Shown in pieces: positions 36,639 to 46,275 of a DNA stretch of 64,000 nt. Positions within the stretch are counted from its first letter, which is position 1, and each line of letters opens with the position of its first letter. Location: NCBI RefSeq assembly GCF_000021545.1, contig NC_012438.1, forward strand, positions 1,576,878 to 1,640,877. The letters run 5' to 3'. This DNA comes from Sulfurihydrogenibium azorense Az-Fu1. Its GTDB lineage: Bacteria > Aquificota > Aquificia > Aquificales > Hydrogenothermaceae. The notes beneath the pieces were generated by a model. That model did not search any database and was not told the origin of the DNA. It saw nothing but the letters and a program-made list of their open reading frames with translations. The translations under genes were made by a program, and so were the position numbers.

Positions 36639-37085
36639 TTAAGAAATTTTTTCTACAATTCCACCAACAGATTTTATTTTTTCCTCAGCTGAAGAAGAAA
36701 ATGCGTGAGCTTTTACAGTTAACTTTTTAGTCAACTCACCATCGCCTAATATCTTTACACAACTTCCTTTTCTTACCAAACCTTTTTCTACCAAAGTTTG
36801 AGGATTGACTTCTTCATTTTCGTTAAACTTCTTTTCCAGATCTTTTAAGTTTACAATTTCATATTCCACTTTATTTGGGTTTCTAAAACCTCTTTTTGGT
36901 ATTCTCATTATGAAAGGTGTTTGTCCACCTTCAAATCTTGCAGGAAGTTTAGAATCTCCAGATCTTGACTTTTGTCCCTTATGTCCTCTAGTAGATGTTT
37001 TACCGTGACCTGATCCTATACCTCTACCTACTATCTTCTTTTTATGGGTAGCTCCTTTATTAGGTTTTAATTCATGTAGTTTCAT
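36639..37085 (-). CDS. rplO: 50S ribosomal protein L15
   Basis: 148 residues: [22 protein letters not shown] with the long basic N-terminal extension '[20 protein letters not shown]' that penetrates 23S rRNA, then the globular '[19 protein letters not shown]' and '[19 protein letters not shown]'. It precedes secY by 12 nt and shares a base with the rpmD stop. Confidence 0.97.
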   Translation of the reverse strand: MKLHELKPNKGATHKKKIVGRGIGSGHGKTSTRGHKGQKSRSGDSKLPARFEGGQTPFIMRIPKRGFRNPNKVEYEIVNLKDLEKKFNENEEVNPQTLVEKGLVRKGSCVKILGDGELTKKLTVKAHAFSSSAEEKIKSVGGIVEKIS

Positions 37086-37264
37086 TACTGTAACTCCTCC
37101 ACTTTAACTAAGTGTTTTACAATTTCCAAGTTTCCACAAACCATAGGATTTTTATCTAAAATTCTTTCATCGTTTATCTTTTTTAATCCTAAGGATTTTA
37201 AGGCTAACTTTTGCTTTTCTGTTTTACCAGCCAAGCCTCTTACCAACTTTACTTTTATTTTCAT
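37085..37264 (-). CDS. rpmD: 50S ribosomal protein L30
   Basis: 59 residues: [21 protein letters not shown] (start only), with '[23 protein letters not shown]' typical of the short bacterial L30. The ATG overlaps the rpsE stop (ATGA, 37264-37261) and the stop overlaps the rplO start (TAATG), so rpsE, rpmD and rplO are coupled. Confidence 0.95.
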   Translation of the reverse strand: MKIKVKLVRGLAGKTEKQKLALKSLGLKKINDERILDKNPMVCGNLEIVKHLVKVEELQ

Positions 37265-37845
37265 CTTACTGGTACACCTCCAGCATATAGTTTGTAATTT
37301 TTCAATAAAACCTCTTCATCTATAGACCTAATTTTAGCAACCTCTTCTGGACTCTTTATTTTTAAAAGTGCATCAAAAGTAGCTCTTACAACAGCGTTTG
37401 GGTTTGTTGTTCTACCTATTATCTTAGTAAGGATGTCTGTTACTCCTAACAGTTCTAGTACTGGTCTCATAGGTCCTCCAGCAACAACACCAGTACCTCT
37501 TCTGGCAGGTTTTAAAAGAACTACAGCAGAATCATACTCACCTATTACATCGTGGGGAATAGTTCCCTCTATAAGAGGGACTTTTATTAATCTTTTCTTT
37601 GCATCTGCTATTGCTTTTGCTATTGAAGGTGGAACTTCTCTAGCTTTACCATGACCAAAGCCTACATGTCCGTTTTTATCACCAACTATAGCTAATGTAC
37701 TAAATGAAAATCTCCTTCCACCTTCCATAACACGTGTAGTTCTTCTAATTTCTACAACTTTTTCTTCTAATTGTAGTAGATCTGGATTGATAGGATTTTC
37801 TTTAATTCTTTGTTCTATTAATCTTTCAATATTCTTTACTCCCAT
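37261..37845 (-). CDS. rpsE: 30S ribosomal protein S5
   Basis: 194 residues. The double-stranded-RNA-binding-like N domain has 'VVEIRRTTRVMEGGRRFSFSTLAIVGD' and the C domain 'VVLLKPARRGTGVVAGGPMRPVLELLGV'. It has an N-terminal extension of about 25 residues compared with E. coli S5. S5 shapes the mRNA entry channel and decoding fidelity. AAGGAG precedes the ATG; rplR ends 14 nt upstream. Confidence 0.97.
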   Translation of the reverse strand: MGVKNIERLIEQRIKENPINPDLLQLEEKVVEIRRTTRVMEGGRRFSFSTLAIVGDKNGHVGFGHGKAREVPPSIAKAIADAKKRLIKVPLIEGTIPHDVIGEYDSAVVLLKPARRGTGVVAGGPMRPVLELLGVTDILTKIIGRTTNPNAVVRATFDALLKIKSPEEVAKIRSIDEEVLLKNYKLYAGGVPVR

Positions 37846-37859
37846 TACCTTTCTCCTTA

Positions 37860-38231
37860 TTAAAAGTTTAATCCGCCTTCTCTGGCAGCGTCTGCAAAAG
37901 CTTTAACTTTTCCGTGATAAAGAAAACCACCTCTATCAAAAACTACATCTTTTATTCCTTTTGATAACGCTTTTTCAGCAATAAATTTTCCAAGCTGTTT
38001 TGCATCCTCTATTGATTTTCCACCTCTTTTACCAAATCTTTCTACATAATCTTTATCTATAGTAGATGCTGATACAAGAGTATGCCCCTTCTCATCATCT
38101 ATGATTTGAGCGTATATTGCGTTTAAACTTCTATAAAATGCAAGCCTTGGTCTTTCCGCTGTTCCAAAGATTTTTTTTCTTATTCTTTTATGTCTTATTA
38201 TTCTAGCTTCAGATCTACTTTTCACTGCCAT
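37860..38231 (-). CDS. rplR: 50S ribosomal protein L18
   Basis: 123 residues with '[26 protein letters not shown]' and '[45 protein letters not shown]', the L18 core that carries 5S rRNA to the 50S subunit. It starts 16 nt after rplF. Confidence 0.97.
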   Translation of the reverse strand: MAVKSRSEARIIRHKRIRKKIFGTAERPRLAFYRSLNAIYAQIIDDEKGHTLVSASTIDKDYVERFGKRGGKSIEDAKQLGKFIAEKALSKGIKDVVFDRGGFLYHGKVKAFADAAREGGLNF

Positions 38232-38247
38232 TTTTTTAACTCCTTAA

Positions 38248-38793
38248 TTATTTTTTACCAACAGTTTTTCCAGCTTTTAATTTAATTACTTCTCCTTTGT
38301 ATCTTATACCTTTTCCTTTATAAGGATCTGGCTCTCTAAAAGATCTTATTTTTGCAGCAACTTGACCTACTTTTTGCTTGTCAATTCCAGATACTTTTAT
38401 TATGTTCGTTCCTTCCATAGTAATTTGAATTCCTTCAGGAATTTCGTAAATAACAGGATGTGAGTATCCTAAGGTAAGTTCAAGAGTCTTTCCTTTAACA
38501 GCACCTCTATAACCTATACCAACGATTTCCAATTCTTCAGTAAAACCTTCAGTCACTCCTTTAACCATGTTATTCAATAATGCTCTTGTAGTACCGTGTA
38601 AAGCTCTATTAAAGGATTCGTCGTTAGGTCTTTCAACTATTATTTGTCCATCTTCAACTTTTATTTTCATGTTAGGATGAAATTTATAAGACAACATTCC
38701 TTTAGGACCTTTTACTATAACAGTGTTATCACTTTCGACTTTAACTTCAACATTTTTTGGTATGCTTATTGGTTTTTTACCAATCCTTGACAT
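38248..38793 (-). CDS. rplF: 50S ribosomal protein L6
   Basis: 181 residues, two tandem L6 domains. [17 protein letters not shown] opens it and '[28 protein letters not shown]' closes it, the L6 signature. It binds near the sarcin-ricin loop at the factor site. AGGAGG precedes the ATG; rpsH ends 21 nt upstream. Confidence 0.98.
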   Translation of the reverse strand: MSRIGKKPISIPKNVEVKVESDNTVIVKGPKGMLSYKFHPNMKIKVEDGQIIVERPNDESFNRALHGTTRALLNNMVKGVTEGFTEELEIVGIGYRGAVKGKTLELTLGYSHPVIYEIPEGIQITMEGTNIIKVSGIDKQKVGQVAAKIRSFREPDPYKGKGIRYKGEVIKLKAGKTVGKK

Positions 38794-38814
38794 TATAGTA
38801 GCCTCCTTTTATTT

Positions 38815-39225
38815 TTACCAAACGTAACAAATAACTTCACCACCAACTCTTAACTTTCTAGCTTCTGCATCTGTTACTATGCCTTTGTTTGTTGTTAAAA
38901 TAGCAATACCTAAACCTTTTTGAACGTAAGGCAATTCATCTATAGGAACATATTTTCTACGCCCTGGCTTTGAAACTCTTTCTATTTTTGTTATAGCAGG
39001 TTTTGTATTTCTTCTTCCAAGATATTTTAATTTTATTATTAAAGTTGCTTGATTTCCTTTTTTATCTTCTTCAGATATTACGTAATCTTCTATATAACCT
39101 TCTCTTTTTAAGATTTCAGCTATCTTTTCTTTAATTTTTGAGTTTGGTATTGCCACTTCATCTTTTCTAGCTTTAATTGCATTATTAATTCTAGCAATCA
39201 TATCTGCTATTGGATCTGTTATCAT
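38815..39225 (-). CDS. rpsH: 30S ribosomal protein S8
   Basis: 136 residues: MITDPIADMIARINNAIKAR and the C-terminal 'GLGIAILTTNKGIVTDAEARKLRVGGEVICYVW', which is the S8 signature. S8 binds helix 21 of 16S rRNA and in E. coli represses the spc operon. It begins 11 nt after rpsN with GGAGG. Confidence 0.98.
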   Translation of the reverse strand: MITDPIADMIARINNAIKARKDEVAIPNSKIKEKIAEILKREGYIEDYVISEEDKKGNQATLIIKLKYLGRRNTKPAITKIERVSKPGRRKYVPIDELPYVQKGLGIAILTTNKGIVTDAEARKLRVGGEVICYVW

Positions 39226-39236
39226 TGTATTTCCTC

Positions 39237-39425
39237 CTACCAGCTTGCTTTTTTAATTCCTGGAATTTCGCCTCTTAATGCTCTCTCTCTAAAGCATATC
39301 CTGCACATGTTAAACTGTCTTATATAACCTCTTGGCCTTCCACACAATGGACATCTTGAATGAACTCTAGTTTTATACTTAGGCTTTTTTTGAAAAGCTT
39401 TAACAACTAAACATTTACGTGCCAT
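39237..39425 (-). CDS. rpsN: 30S ribosomal protein S14, zinc type (S14Z)
   Basis: 62 residues with the zinc ribbon CPLCG...CRICFRE (C25-x2-C28, C41-x2-C44 in [20 protein letters not shown]...). The short zinc form is usual in thermophiles. Element C ends 6 nt before the ATG and separates rpsN from rplE. The only SD-like bases left near the start are AGGA at the element junction. Confidence 0.97.
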   Translation of the reverse strand: MARKCLVVKAFQKKPKYKTRVHSRCPLCGRPRGYIRQFNMCRICFRERALRGEIPGIKKASW

Positions 39426-39431
39426 TATTAT

Positions 39432-39839
39432 CCTGGTTAACCAAAGTGTATAAAGTTAGCTACACTCTGGACTGGGGTATTTATATTCCGCCTTATTCAG
39501 ATGCAAGCTATCCCCAGCTGGCGGTATTTTGCTTGCATCATAGTCCCTGTCCCAAGAAACAGGAACTAACCCTACTGCTACCCTATCCCAATCCCCTTCT
39601 ACCAGTATTGGCTTCAAGGGTGATAAGTCCCTGCTGGAGAGACTTATCCAGAATAGGGATAGCAAGGGCTACCTTTACAATTTACCATAGTTTGTAGCTT
39701 GCCTACTGCAAGCCCCTCACCTGTGCCTTCCATCGGTTGACAGACTCTTGGGTCTATGGCTCACTGTAAAGGCTTTGCATTATCCTTATTCACTTATGTT
39801 TATCAAGTTAAAGTTTTTATTAGTTTTCGTTAACTGTTT
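39432..39839 (-). mobile_element. Non-autonomous IS605-type element C, RNA only, about 408 bp
   Basis: It lies between rplE and rpsN, reading with the operon. The left end AAACAGTTAACGAAAACT starts at 39839, directly after the rplE stop. The right end ACTTTGGTTAACCAGG ends at 39432, 6 nt before rpsN. Its interior is nearly identical to element A and clearly homologous to the tnpB 3' region of B. A 69-codon tnpB remnant (39456-39665, ending EYKYPSPECS) stays open but lacks all RuvC motifs. Of the two short copies it keeps the better left end, so it may be the younger. Confidence 0.88.
39472..39772 (-). ncRNA. Structured RNA of element C (candidate omega-RNA scaffold)
   Basis: It has the same helices as A: outer stem CCTTTACA/TGTAAAGG (39672-39679/39765-39772), CCATAG/CTATGG, hairpin GCTTGC/GCAAGC (39697-39702/39708-39713), CCTGT/ACAGG, and the pseudoknot S1 ATGCAAGC/GCTTGCAT (39501-39508/39531-39538), S2 CCGCC/GGCGG (39488-39492/39520-39524), S3 CTGGGG/CCCCAG (39472-39477/39512-39517). 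A right-end hairpin AGTGTA/TACACT follows. It would be transcribed as part of the ribosomal operon mRNA. Confidence 0.75.
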
Positions 39840-40406
39840 CTAACTTCCTGTTCTAATAGGTAAACCTAAAAGTGATAAAAGCCATAAAGCTTCTTCGTCT
39901 GTTTTTGCAGTTGTTTCAATGATAATGTCCATCCCTCTGATTTTATCAACTTTATCATAGTCTATTTCTGGGAAAACTATTTGTTCTGCCAAACCAAAAG
40001 CGTAGTTTCCTCTACCATCAAAAGATTTTGGGTTTAATCCTCTAAAGTCTCTAACCCTTGGTAATGCGACTGAGATAAGCTTATCCAAAAAGTCCCACAT
40101 TCTATCTTTTCTAAGAGTTACTTTAGCTCCAATAGGGTTTCCTTTTCTTAATTTAAATGCAGCTTCTGATTTTTTTGCTCTAGTAATAACGGGTTTTTGA
40201 GCTGCTATTGCTGTAAGGTCCTCAACAGCTCTATCTAACTGTTTTATATCTCCAACTGCTTCTCCAACACCCATGTTTATAACTATTTTCTTTAACCTTG
40301 GAACTTGCATTGGGCTTTTATACCCAAATCTTTCCATCAATTTTTTAACAACTTCTTCTTCGTATTTTTGTTGAAGTCTTGGTTTATATCCTACTACAGC
40401 AGCCAT
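39840..40406 (-). CDS. rplE: 50S ribosomal protein L5
   Basis: 188 residues with '[19 protein letters not shown]', '[28 protein letters not shown]' and '[25 protein letters not shown]', the L5 core that contacts 5S rRNA and the P-site tRNA. The final codons (AGA ACA GGA AGT TAG) carry AGGAAG, a likely former Shine-Dalgarno for rpsN before element C inserted at the stop. Confidence 0.98.
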   Translation of the reverse strand: MAAVVGYKPRLQQKYEEEVVKKLMERFGYKSPMQVPRLKKIVINMGVGEAVGDIKQLDRAVEDLTAIAAQKPVITRAKKSEAAFKLRKGNPIGAKVTLRKDRMWDFLDKLISVALPRVRDFRGLNPKSFDGRGNYAFGLAEQIVFPEIDYDKVDKIRGMDIIIETTAKTDEEALWLLSLLGLPIRTGS

Positions 40407-40409
40407 TTA

Positions 40410-40769
40410 CTATACCTCTTTTTTAATTTTTTCCCAAACTTTATCTATAATTTGCCCTGTTTTTTTATTGATTCTAACTTTAACTTTTTTATTTCCTTCT
40501 TCTATAATCTTAACACCTATTTTTACAGGTTTTTTTAAGTTTTCATCGTAGTAAGCAACGTTTGAAATATCAATAGGTTTCTCTATTTCGTAAATTCCAC
40601 CTTCTCTAACACCTTGAATTCCTTTAACATGTTTTTTTACTACGTTAACTCCTTCTACTATTACTTTTACTTTTCCATCTTTTTTAACTATCTGTTTTAT
40701 TTTGCTTATTTTGCCTTTATCTTTTCCGGCTATAACAATTACCGGATCTCCTTTTTTTAGCTTAATCAT
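40410..40769 (-). CDS. rplX: 50S ribosomal protein L24
   Basis: 119 residues with an N-terminal KOW motif (KLKKGDPVIVIAGKDKGKIS). L24 starts 50S assembly by binding the 5' end of 23S rRNA. It is somewhat longer than the usual 100-105 residues through a lysine-rich C-terminus. The gap to rplN is 2 nt and to rplE 3 nt. Confidence 0.96.
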   Translation of the reverse strand: MIKLKKGDPVIVIAGKDKGKISKIKQIVKKDGKVKVIVEGVNVVKKHVKGIQGVREGGIYEIEKPIDISNVAYYDENLKKPVKIGVKIIEEGNKKVKVRINKKTGQIIDKVWEKIKKEV

Positions 40770-40771
40770 TA

Positions 40772-41140
40772 TTAAATTACCTCCGGTGCAAGAGAAATAA
40801 TTCTATAAAAGCCTTTTGATCTTAACTCTCTACAAACAGGCCCTAATATGCGAGTTCCTATTGGTTCTAATTGGTTGTTTAATAAAACTACTGCATTGTC
40901 ATCTGCTTTTACGTAACTTCCATCAGGTCTTGCAATCTCTTTCTTCGTTCTTACTACTACAGCTTTATATACTTTTCCTTTTTTAGCAGTGCCGTTAGGA
41001 ATAGCAGATTTAACTGTAACAGTTATAACATCTCCTACAGTTGCGTGCATCTTTTTGGCACCGCCAGGTATACCTATACATTGAACTTTTTTAGCTCCTG
41101 AGTTGTCAGCAGTATTTAAATAAGTTCCTCTCTGTATCAT
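40772..41140 (-). CDS. rplN: 50S ribosomal protein L14
   Basis: 122 residues: [21 protein letters not shown] (opening) and '[28 protein letters not shown]' are the L14 signature. It sits at the subunit interface. It follows a 73-nt gap with its own promoter rather than directly following rpsQ. AGGAG precedes the ATG. Confidence 0.98.
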   Translation of the reverse strand: MIQRGTYLNTADNSGAKKVQCIGIPGGAKKMHATVGDVITVTVKSAIPNGTAKKGKVYKAVVVRTKKEIARPDGSYVKADDNAVVLLNNQLEPIGTRILGPVCRELRSKGFYRIISLAPEVI

Positions 41141-41179
41141 AACTGCTCTCCTTTTTCTTTTTTAGAAAGACAAACTAAT

Positions 41180-41208
41180 ATTATACAACTTTATAAAGTT
41201 AAAATCAA
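41180..41208 (-). promoter_or_regulatory. Internal promoter between rpsQ and rplN
   Basis: On the minus strand TTGATT (41208-41203), 17-nt spacer and perfect TATAAT (41185-41180). The spacer contains the palindrome AACTTTATAAAGTT. Transcription should start near 41173, giving a 30-nt leader for rplN and the spc-type genes. Confidence 0.75.
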
Positions 41209-41213
41209 GAGGA

Positions 41214-41477
41214 TTATTCTGCTGATTGAACAATCTCAACAACAATCCATCTTTTTAATTTAGAAAGAGGTCTTGTTTCTCTTATTCTTACGATATCTCC
41301 TTCTTTGCACTTATTTTCTTCATCGTGTGCGTAGAATTTTTTTGTTTTCTTTACTTGTTTACCGTATAAAGGGTGAGGAAACTTCCTTTCAACAGCTACC
41401 ACAACCGTTTTATCCATTTTATTACTTACAACCTTTCCTACAAACTCTTTTATATTTTTCTTTGTTTCAGTTGTCAT
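41214..41477 (-). CDS. rpsQ: 30S ribosomal protein S17
   Basis: 87 residues, an OB fold: '[44 protein letters not shown]' and '[23 protein letters not shown]'. It is a primary 16S rRNA binder. It begins 16 nt after rpmC; its 3' side is followed by the internal promoter for rplN. Confidence 0.97.
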   Translation of the reverse strand: MTTETKKNIKEFVGKVVSNKMDKTVVVAVERKFPHPLYGKQVKKTKKFYAHDEENKCKEGDIVRIRETRPLSKLKRWIVVEIVQSAE

Positions 41478-41493
41478 TTACTTCACCTCTTAA

Positions 41494-41691
41494 TTATTTG
41501 TTAGTTAATTCTCTTTCTCTTATTATTGTTAAAATCCTTGCAATATCTCTTTTTGTTTGTTTTATTTCACTATTCTTTGCTAAAGAACCTATTTTGTTTT
41601 GAAATCTTAAGTTAAATAATTTCTTTTTTAACTCTAAAACTTTTTCCTTCAACTCTTCAGTAGAGAGTTTTCTAAGCTCACTAGCTTTCAT
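41494..41691 (-). CDS. rpmC: 50S ribosomal protein L29
   Basis: 65 residues, a helical hairpin: MKASELRKLSTEELKEKVLEL and 'KKLFNLRFQNKIGSLAKNSEIKQTKRDIARILTI'. It lies by the exit tunnel and helps bind trigger factor and SRP. It starts one base after the rplP stop region. Confidence 0.97.
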   Translation of the reverse strand: MKASELRKLSTEELKEKVLELKKKLFNLRFQNKIGSLAKNSEIKQTKRDIARILTIIRERELTNK

Positions 41692-41692
41692 A

Positions 41693-42112
41693 CTAAACCT
41701 CCTGCCTTTTTACCATTCTTGTCTTTATAGGGAGTTTGTGTCCTGCTTTTCTAAAAGCTTCAGCTGCAACTTCTTCAGAAACACCAGCTAATTCAAAAAG
41801 TATATGTCCAGGTTTAACAACTGCTACGAATTGATCTAAATCACCTTTTCCTTTACCCATACGAGTTTCTGCTGGTTTTCTAGTAATAGGTTTGTGAGGG
41901 AATACTCTTATCCAAACCTTTGCACCTTTTTTTGCTTCTCTAACTATTGCTATCCTTGCTGCTTCAATCTGTCTTGAAGTCATCCAGCAAGGTTCTAAAG
42001 CTTGTAAACCATAATCTCCAAAGTCTACTTGGTTTCTTCTTGAGGCTTTTCCTTTCATTCTGCCTCTTTGTTGTTTTCTCCATTTAACTCTCTTTGGTTG
42101 TAATAAAGACAT
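41693..42112 (-). CDS. rplP: 50S ribosomal protein L16
   Basis: 139 residues: [21 protein letters not shown] and '[51 protein letters not shown]'. L16 is needed for the peptidyl transferase centre and A-site tRNA. GGAGG precedes the ATG. Confidence 0.98.
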   Translation of the reverse strand: MSLLQPKRVKWRKQQRGRMKGKASRRNQVDFGDYGLQALEPCWMTSRQIEAARIAIVREAKKGAKVWIRVFPHKPITRKPAETRMGKGKGDLDQFVAVVKPGHILFELAGVSEEVAAEAFRKAGHKLPIKTRMVKRQEV

Positions 42113-42136
42113 ATTTAAACCTCCTTATTTACTGCA

Positions 42137-42817
42137 TTAAACTTTAAGTTCTTCTTCTACTTTACTTAAGATTTCTTCTACTCTACTTTCTACTTTATCA
42201 CCTTTGTATATCCAAACTTTGACTCCGAGTATTCCATACTTTGTAGAAGCTCTTGCTGTTCCATAGTCTATATCTGCTTTAAGTGTTTGAAGAGGCATTC
42301 TTCCAGCCATAAACCACTCTTTTCTTGCAAGATCTACTCCACCTATTCTTCCACCAACTTGTGTCTTTATACCTTTTGCTCCAGCTTTCATTGCAGCATC
42401 TATAGCTTTTTTCATTGCCCTTCTATGGGTAACCCTTCTTTCAAGTTGAAGAGCTATATCTTCAGCTACAAGTTTAGCATTTAACTCCGGTCTTTTAACT
42501 TCATCTACATTAATAAGGATCTCTTTTGCAGAAGATATGTTTTTTAACGTTTCATTTAATTTTTCAACTTCAGTACCTTTTGCTCCAATAACTATTCCAG
42601 GTCTTGCAGCTAAAATTTTAACCCTTAGCTTGTCACCAAGCCTTTCTATTATAACGTCTGCTATACCAGCTGCTTTGTATCTATCTTGAATAAACTGTCT
42701 TATAGCTAAATCTTCATGGAGAAGTTTTGTATATTTCTTTTTATCAGCGTACCATTTCGATCTCCAATCCTGAGTTATTCCAAGTCTGAATCCTATAGGG
42801 TGGACTTTTTGACCCAT
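42137..42817 (-). CDS. rpsC: 30S ribosomal protein S3
   Basis: 226 residues. [21 protein letters not shown], then the KH domain with '[16 protein letters not shown]', then the S3 C domain ('[38 protein letters not shown]'). It lines the mRNA entry tunnel and has helicase-like function with S4 and S5. It starts one base after rplV. Confidence 0.98.
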   Translation of the reverse strand: MGQKVHPIGFRLGITQDWRSKWYADKKKYTKLLHEDLAIRQFIQDRYKAAGIADVIIERLGDKLRVKILAARPGIVIGAKGTEVEKLNETLKNISSAKEILINVDEVKRPELNAKLVAEDIALQLERRVTHRRAMKKAIDAAMKAGAKGIKTQVGGRIGGVDLARKEWFMAGRMPLQTLKADIDYGTARASTKYGILGVKVWIYKGDKVESRVEEILSKVEEELKV

Positions 42818-42818
42818 T

Positions 42819-43172
42819 TTACTTTTCCTCCTGTTTCTCAGCTAAATATATGTATATATGAGAAAATCTTCTTCTTATCATCGTTGCTCTTCCGTGAGCT
42901 TTTGGAGTATACCTTTTTAACATTGGACCTTCTTCAGCGTGAATTTTTGCAATGTATAAATTGTCTATATCCATACCTTTTAGTTCTGCGTTAGATATTG
43001 CACTTTTTAATAGTTTTTCTACAACTCTTGCAGATTTTTTAGGTATCTCTTGTAGTATTGCCAATGCAGTGGCAACATCTTTACCTCTTATTAAGTTTAT
43101 AACCTGTCTTGCTTTGTAAGGTGATAAATGAGCGTATCTTAAAATAGCTCTTGCTGTGTTCTCCATCTTCAT
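42819..43172 (-). CDS. rplV: 50S ribosomal protein L22
   Basis: 117 residues: '[35 protein letters not shown]' and the long beta hairpin '[25 protein letters not shown]' that reaches the exit tunnel, where macrolide resistance changes occur in other species. It lies 6 nt after rpsS. Confidence 0.98.
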   Translation of the reverse strand: MKMENTARAILRYAHLSPYKARQVINLIRGKDVATALAILQEIPKKSARVVEKLLKSAISNAELKGMDIDNLYIAKIHAEEGPMLKRYTPKAHGRATMIRRRFSHIYIYLAEKQEEK

Positions 43173-43178
43173 CTCCTC

Positions 43179-43478
43179 TTACTTTTTCTTAACAGCTTTT
43201 GCTGATTTGTCTGGATGGCCTCTAAAGGTTCTTGTAAGAGAAAACTCTCCAAGCTTATGTCCTACCATTTCAGGTTGTATATACACAGGAATAAATTTTT
43301 GACCATTATAAACAGCTATGGTATGACCTACCATTTCTTGAGTGATAGTACAAGCTCTATCCCAAACCTTTATTATTTTTCTTTCACCAGATTCATTCAT
43401 CTGTCTTATCTTTTTAAGTATTTTTTCATTTACATAAGGATTTTTATTTCTTTCGTTCCACTTACCTTTGTATCCCAT
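43179..43478 (-). CDS. rpsS: 30S ribosomal protein S19
   Basis: 99 residues with '[54 protein letters not shown]' and '[20 protein letters not shown]', the S19 signature. It forms the head bridge with S13. It begins 2 nt after rplB. Confidence 0.98.
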   Translation of the reverse strand: MGYKGKWNERNKNPYVNEKILKKIRQMNESGERKIIKVWDRACTITQEMVGHTIAVYNGQKFIPVYIQPEMVGHKLGEFSLTRTFRGHPDKSAKAVKKK

Positions 43479-43480
43479 CT

Positions 43481-44305
43481 TTATTTACCTCTACGTTTGA
43501 TTATGAATTTATCAGAGTATTTAGCACCTCTTCTTGTTTTGTATCCTTTTGTTGGTAAGCCCCAAGGTGAAACAGGATGTTTACCAAAAGTTCTACCTTC
43601 ACCACCACCGTGAGGGTGATCTACAGGGTTCATTGCAGTACCTCTAACAGTAGGTCTGATTCCAAGCCATCTTGCTCTTCCAGCTTTTCCTAACTTAACA
43701 AGTTCATGTTCTGCAAGCCCTACTGCTCCAATTGTTGCCATACATTTTTTGTATATCAATCTTATTTCTCCTGAAGGTAGCCTTACTTGAATATAATCCC
43801 CTTCTCTACCTAAAATCTGTGCTGACATTCCTGCAGCTCTAACAAGTTGCCCACCTTTCCCTGGTGTTAATTCTATATTATGAATTAATGTACCAACAGG
43901 GATATTCTCAAGTGGAAGTGCGTTTCCAACTTTAATTTCTGCATCTGGTCCTGACATTACAATATCACCAACTTTTAATCCTTCAGGCCAAATAATGTAT
44001 CTTTTTTCTCCATCTAAATAGTGAAGTAAAGCTATTCTTGCACTTCTGTTTGGGTCGTACTCTATAGCTGCAACTTTTGCAGGTATTCCCCATTTGTCTC
44101 TCTTAAAATCAATTATCCTGTAAAGTCTTTTATGGCCGCCACCTCTGTGTCTTACAGTTATTCTACCTTGGTTATTTCTTCCTGCATGCTTTTTAAGAGG
44201 TTCAACTAATGATTTTTCAGGTTCTGATTTTGTTATTTCTGCAAAATCATAAAGTACTGCGTGTCTTGTACCGTTAGTTACTGGTTTTAATTTTCTTACA
44301 CCCAT
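43481..44305 (-). CDS. rplB: 50S ribosomal protein L2
   Basis: 274 residues with the OB fold ('[22 protein letters not shown]') and SH3-like domain. The C-terminal '[28 protein letters not shown]' holds the conserved His of the peptidyl transferase region. It starts 11 nt after rplW. Confidence 0.98.
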   Translation of the reverse strand: MGVRKLKPVTNGTRHAVLYDFAEITKSEPEKSLVEPLKKHAGRNNQGRITVRHRGGGHKRLYRIIDFKRDKWGIPAKVAAIEYDPNRSARIALLHYLDGEKRYIIWPEGLKVGDIVMSGPDAEIKVGNALPLENIPVGTLIHNIELTPGKGGQLVRAAGMSAQILGREGDYIQVRLPSGEIRLIYKKCMATIGAVGLAEHELVKLGKAGRARWLGIRPTVRGTAMNPVDHPHGGGEGRTFGKHPVSPWGLPTKGYKTRRGAKYSDKFIIKRRGK

Positions 44306-44316
44306 TATATCTCACC

Positions 44317-44610
44317 TCAAACTAATTCAGCTATATTTATAGGTTTTTCTGATTTAACTTTTACAATTGCCTTTTTCCAAGCCTTCTTAAAGCCAGAAAA
44401 TCTAAATCCAAATCTTTTTGGTTTAGGCTTAATTATCATAGTTCTAACTTCTTCAACCTTTACACCAAATATCTCTTCCACTGCTTTCCTTATTTCTATC
44501 TTATTAGCATCCATAGCAACTTCAAAAGTTAAAGTGTTATTCTTTTCATTATCTTTAACTGCTTTCTCTGTTAAAACAGGTCTTATGATAATATCATACG
44601 GAGTTCTCAT
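44317..44610 (-). CDS. rplW: 50S ribosomal protein L23
   Basis: 97 residues: 'PYDIIIRPVLTEKAV', 'TFEVAMDANKIEIRKAVEEIFGVKVEEVRTM'. It docks SRP, trigger factor and Sec at the tunnel exit. The start overlaps the rplD stop by 4 nt. Confidence 0.97.
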   Translation of the reverse strand: MRTPYDIIIRPVLTEKAVKDNEKNNTLTFEVAMDANKIEIRKAVEEIFGVKVEEVRTMIIKPKPKRFGFRFSGFKKAWKKAIVKVKSEKPINIAELV

Positions 44611-45233
44611 TGTGCTAACCTCTCTTGAATCTTTTCTAATGCTGATTTAAATATAATGACCTTTTCACTGTTTAAAATATCGTAAGAGTTTAATCCTTCA
44701 GAAACTAAAATTTTTACTTTAGGGATGTTTCTAAATGATTTTATAACGTTTTCTAATTTCTCAGGTAGAACCAATAAAACTTTAGAATTTTCTAAGCCAA
44801 AATTTTTTAGGACTTCAACGGCATTTTTAGTTTTAGGCTGGTCAAAGTTAAAATCTTCAACTACAATAAGTTCATTGTTGTTTAACTTATAAGTTAAAAC
44901 TCCTTTTAAAACTTTCTTTCTAACTTTTTTAGGAAGTGCATAGTAGTAGTCTCTTGGATGGGGACCATGGGCTACACCACCACCTACGAAGATATTGGCT
45001 TTTATATCTCCATGTCTTGCTCTACCGGTTCCTTTTTGAGGATATATCTTTCTATTTGAACCAGCCACTTCAGCTCTTGTTTTTACTTTTGCAGTTCCTG
45101 CTCTTTTTGTTGCTAAATGCCATTTTATAACTTCCCAAACTGTTCCTTGATTTACTTGGGTTTGGAAGATATCCTCTTTTAAATTTACTTTTCCAACTAT
45201 CTCATTTTTATTGTTAACTACGTTGAATTCCAT
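44607..45233 (-). CDS. rplD: 50S ribosomal protein L4
   Basis: 208 residues with the tunnel loop 'KTRAEVAGSNRKIYPQKGTGRARHGDIKANIFVGGGVAHGPHPRDYYY' and the 'VRKKVLKGVLTYKLNNNELIVVEDF' core. In E. coli L4 also represses the S10 operon; no such leader is visible here. It starts 18 nt after rplC. Confidence 0.97.
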   Translation of the reverse strand: MEFNVVNNKNEIVGKVNLKEDIFQTQVNQGTVWEVIKWHLATKRAGTAKVKTRAEVAGSNRKIYPQKGTGRARHGDIKANIFVGGGVAHGPHPRDYYYALPKKVRKKVLKGVLTYKLNNNELIVVEDFNFDQPKTKNAVEVLKNFGLENSKVLLVLPEKLENVIKSFRNIPKVKILVSEGLNSYDILNSEKVIIFKSALEKIQERLAQ

Positions 45234-45251
45234 TTAATTCACCTCTTTCAG

Positions 45252-45944
45252 TTATGTTTGTGCATAAGCTGCTTTTGATTTTGCTAATTTTAATTTTCCT
45301 TTTCTTCTATCTGCAATTACACTATTTTTCAAGAAAACTGTTGAGTTGGGAGCTCCAGGTATAGATCCCTTTAATAGAATAACGTTTTTCTCAGGAATAA
45401 TATCGACAACCTCTAATCCTAAAACAGTTACAGTTTCATTACCGTAATGTCCTGCCATTCTCTTTGTTTTCCAAACTCTACCTGGCTCTGTTCTACAACC
45501 TATAGAACCAACAGCTCTATGGTATCTATGACCGTGTGACTTTGGAAAACCTGCAAAGTCCCATCTTTTCATTACAGATGTAAATCCTCTACCTTTTGAT
45601 TTTCCTGTTACGTCTACTAAATCTCCTTTTTCAAAAACTTGCTCTACTCTTATTTCCTGTCCTAACTCTAACGTTTCTCCTTCTTTTAAAGGAAACTCTT
45701 TTATAACTTTTGCAGGTTTAATATTTGCCTTTTTAAATATAGCAAGTAAAGGTTTAGGAGTGTTCTTTTCTTTTCTTTCTCCAAAAGCAAGGGCTACAGC
45801 TTCGTAACCGTCTTTATCTTTAGATCTTAAGTAAGTAACATAACATGGCCCAGCTTGAACAACAGTTACAGGAACAGCTTTCCCATTTACAAAAATTCTC
45901 GTCATACCTATTTTTTTACCAATTATGCCTTTAGGCATCGTCAT
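45252..45944 (-). CDS. rplC: 50S ribosomal protein L3
   Basis: 230 residues; the effective start is probably the second methionine (MPKGIIGKKIGMTRIF), 6 nt further on. The loop 'TGKSKGRGFTSVMKRWDFAGFPKSHGHRYHRAVGSIGCRTEPGRVWKTKRMAGHYG' (by position about 113-165) reaches the peptidyl transferase centre. GGAG lies before the start; rpsJ ends 8 nt upstream. Confidence 0.97.
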   Translation of the reverse strand: MTMPKGIIGKKIGMTRIFVNGKAVPVTVVQAGPCYVTYLRSKDKDGYEAVALAFGERKEKNTPKPLLAIFKKANIKPAKVIKEFPLKEGETLELGQEIRVEQVFEKGDLVDVTGKSKGRGFTSVMKRWDFAGFPKSHGHRYHRAVGSIGCRTEPGRVWKTKRMAGHYGNETVTVLGLEVVDIIPEKNVILLKGSIPGAPNSTVFLKNSVIADRRKGKLKLAKSKAAYAQT

Positions 45945-45952
45945 CTCTCCTT

Positions 45953-46261
45953 TTAACTTAATTTAATTTCAACGTCAACACCTGCTGGTAGGTTTATGTC
46001 CATTAAAGCTTCTATGGTTTGAGGTGTTGCATTTTCTATTTCTATTAATCTTTTGTGAATTCTCATCTCGAAGTGTTCTCTAGATTGTTCAAACTTGTGA
46101 GGTGATCTGTGTACACACCAAACTTTTCTTTCTGTTGGTAGAGGGATAGGACCCTTTAAGAGTCCCCCACCTCTTTTAACTGTATCAACTATCTGTTTCA
46201 CTGACTGATCTAAAACTCTATGATCAAAAGCTTTTAGTTTTATTCTGATTTTTTCTTGCAT
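45953..46261 (-). CDS. rpsJ: 30S ribosomal protein S10 (NusE)
   Basis: 102 residues: '[28 protein letters not shown]' and '[37 protein letters not shown]', the S10 signature. It also acts as NusE with NusB in antitermination and links RNA polymerase-bound NusG to the ribosome. It begins 14 nt after tuf. Confidence 0.98.
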   Translation of the reverse strand: MQEKIRIKLKAFDHRVLDQSVKQIVDTVKRGGGLLKGPIPLPTERKVWCVHRSPHKFEQSREHFEMRIHKRLIEIENATPQTIEALMDINLPAGVDVEIKLS

Positions 46262-46275
46262 CGCTTATCCTCACA

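Noticed and set aside
39456..39665. Separate small protein gene of 69 codons in element C
   Set aside because: It matches the C-terminal tail of the TnpB in element B and lacks a start with RBS; it is a remnant held open by the RNA constraint.
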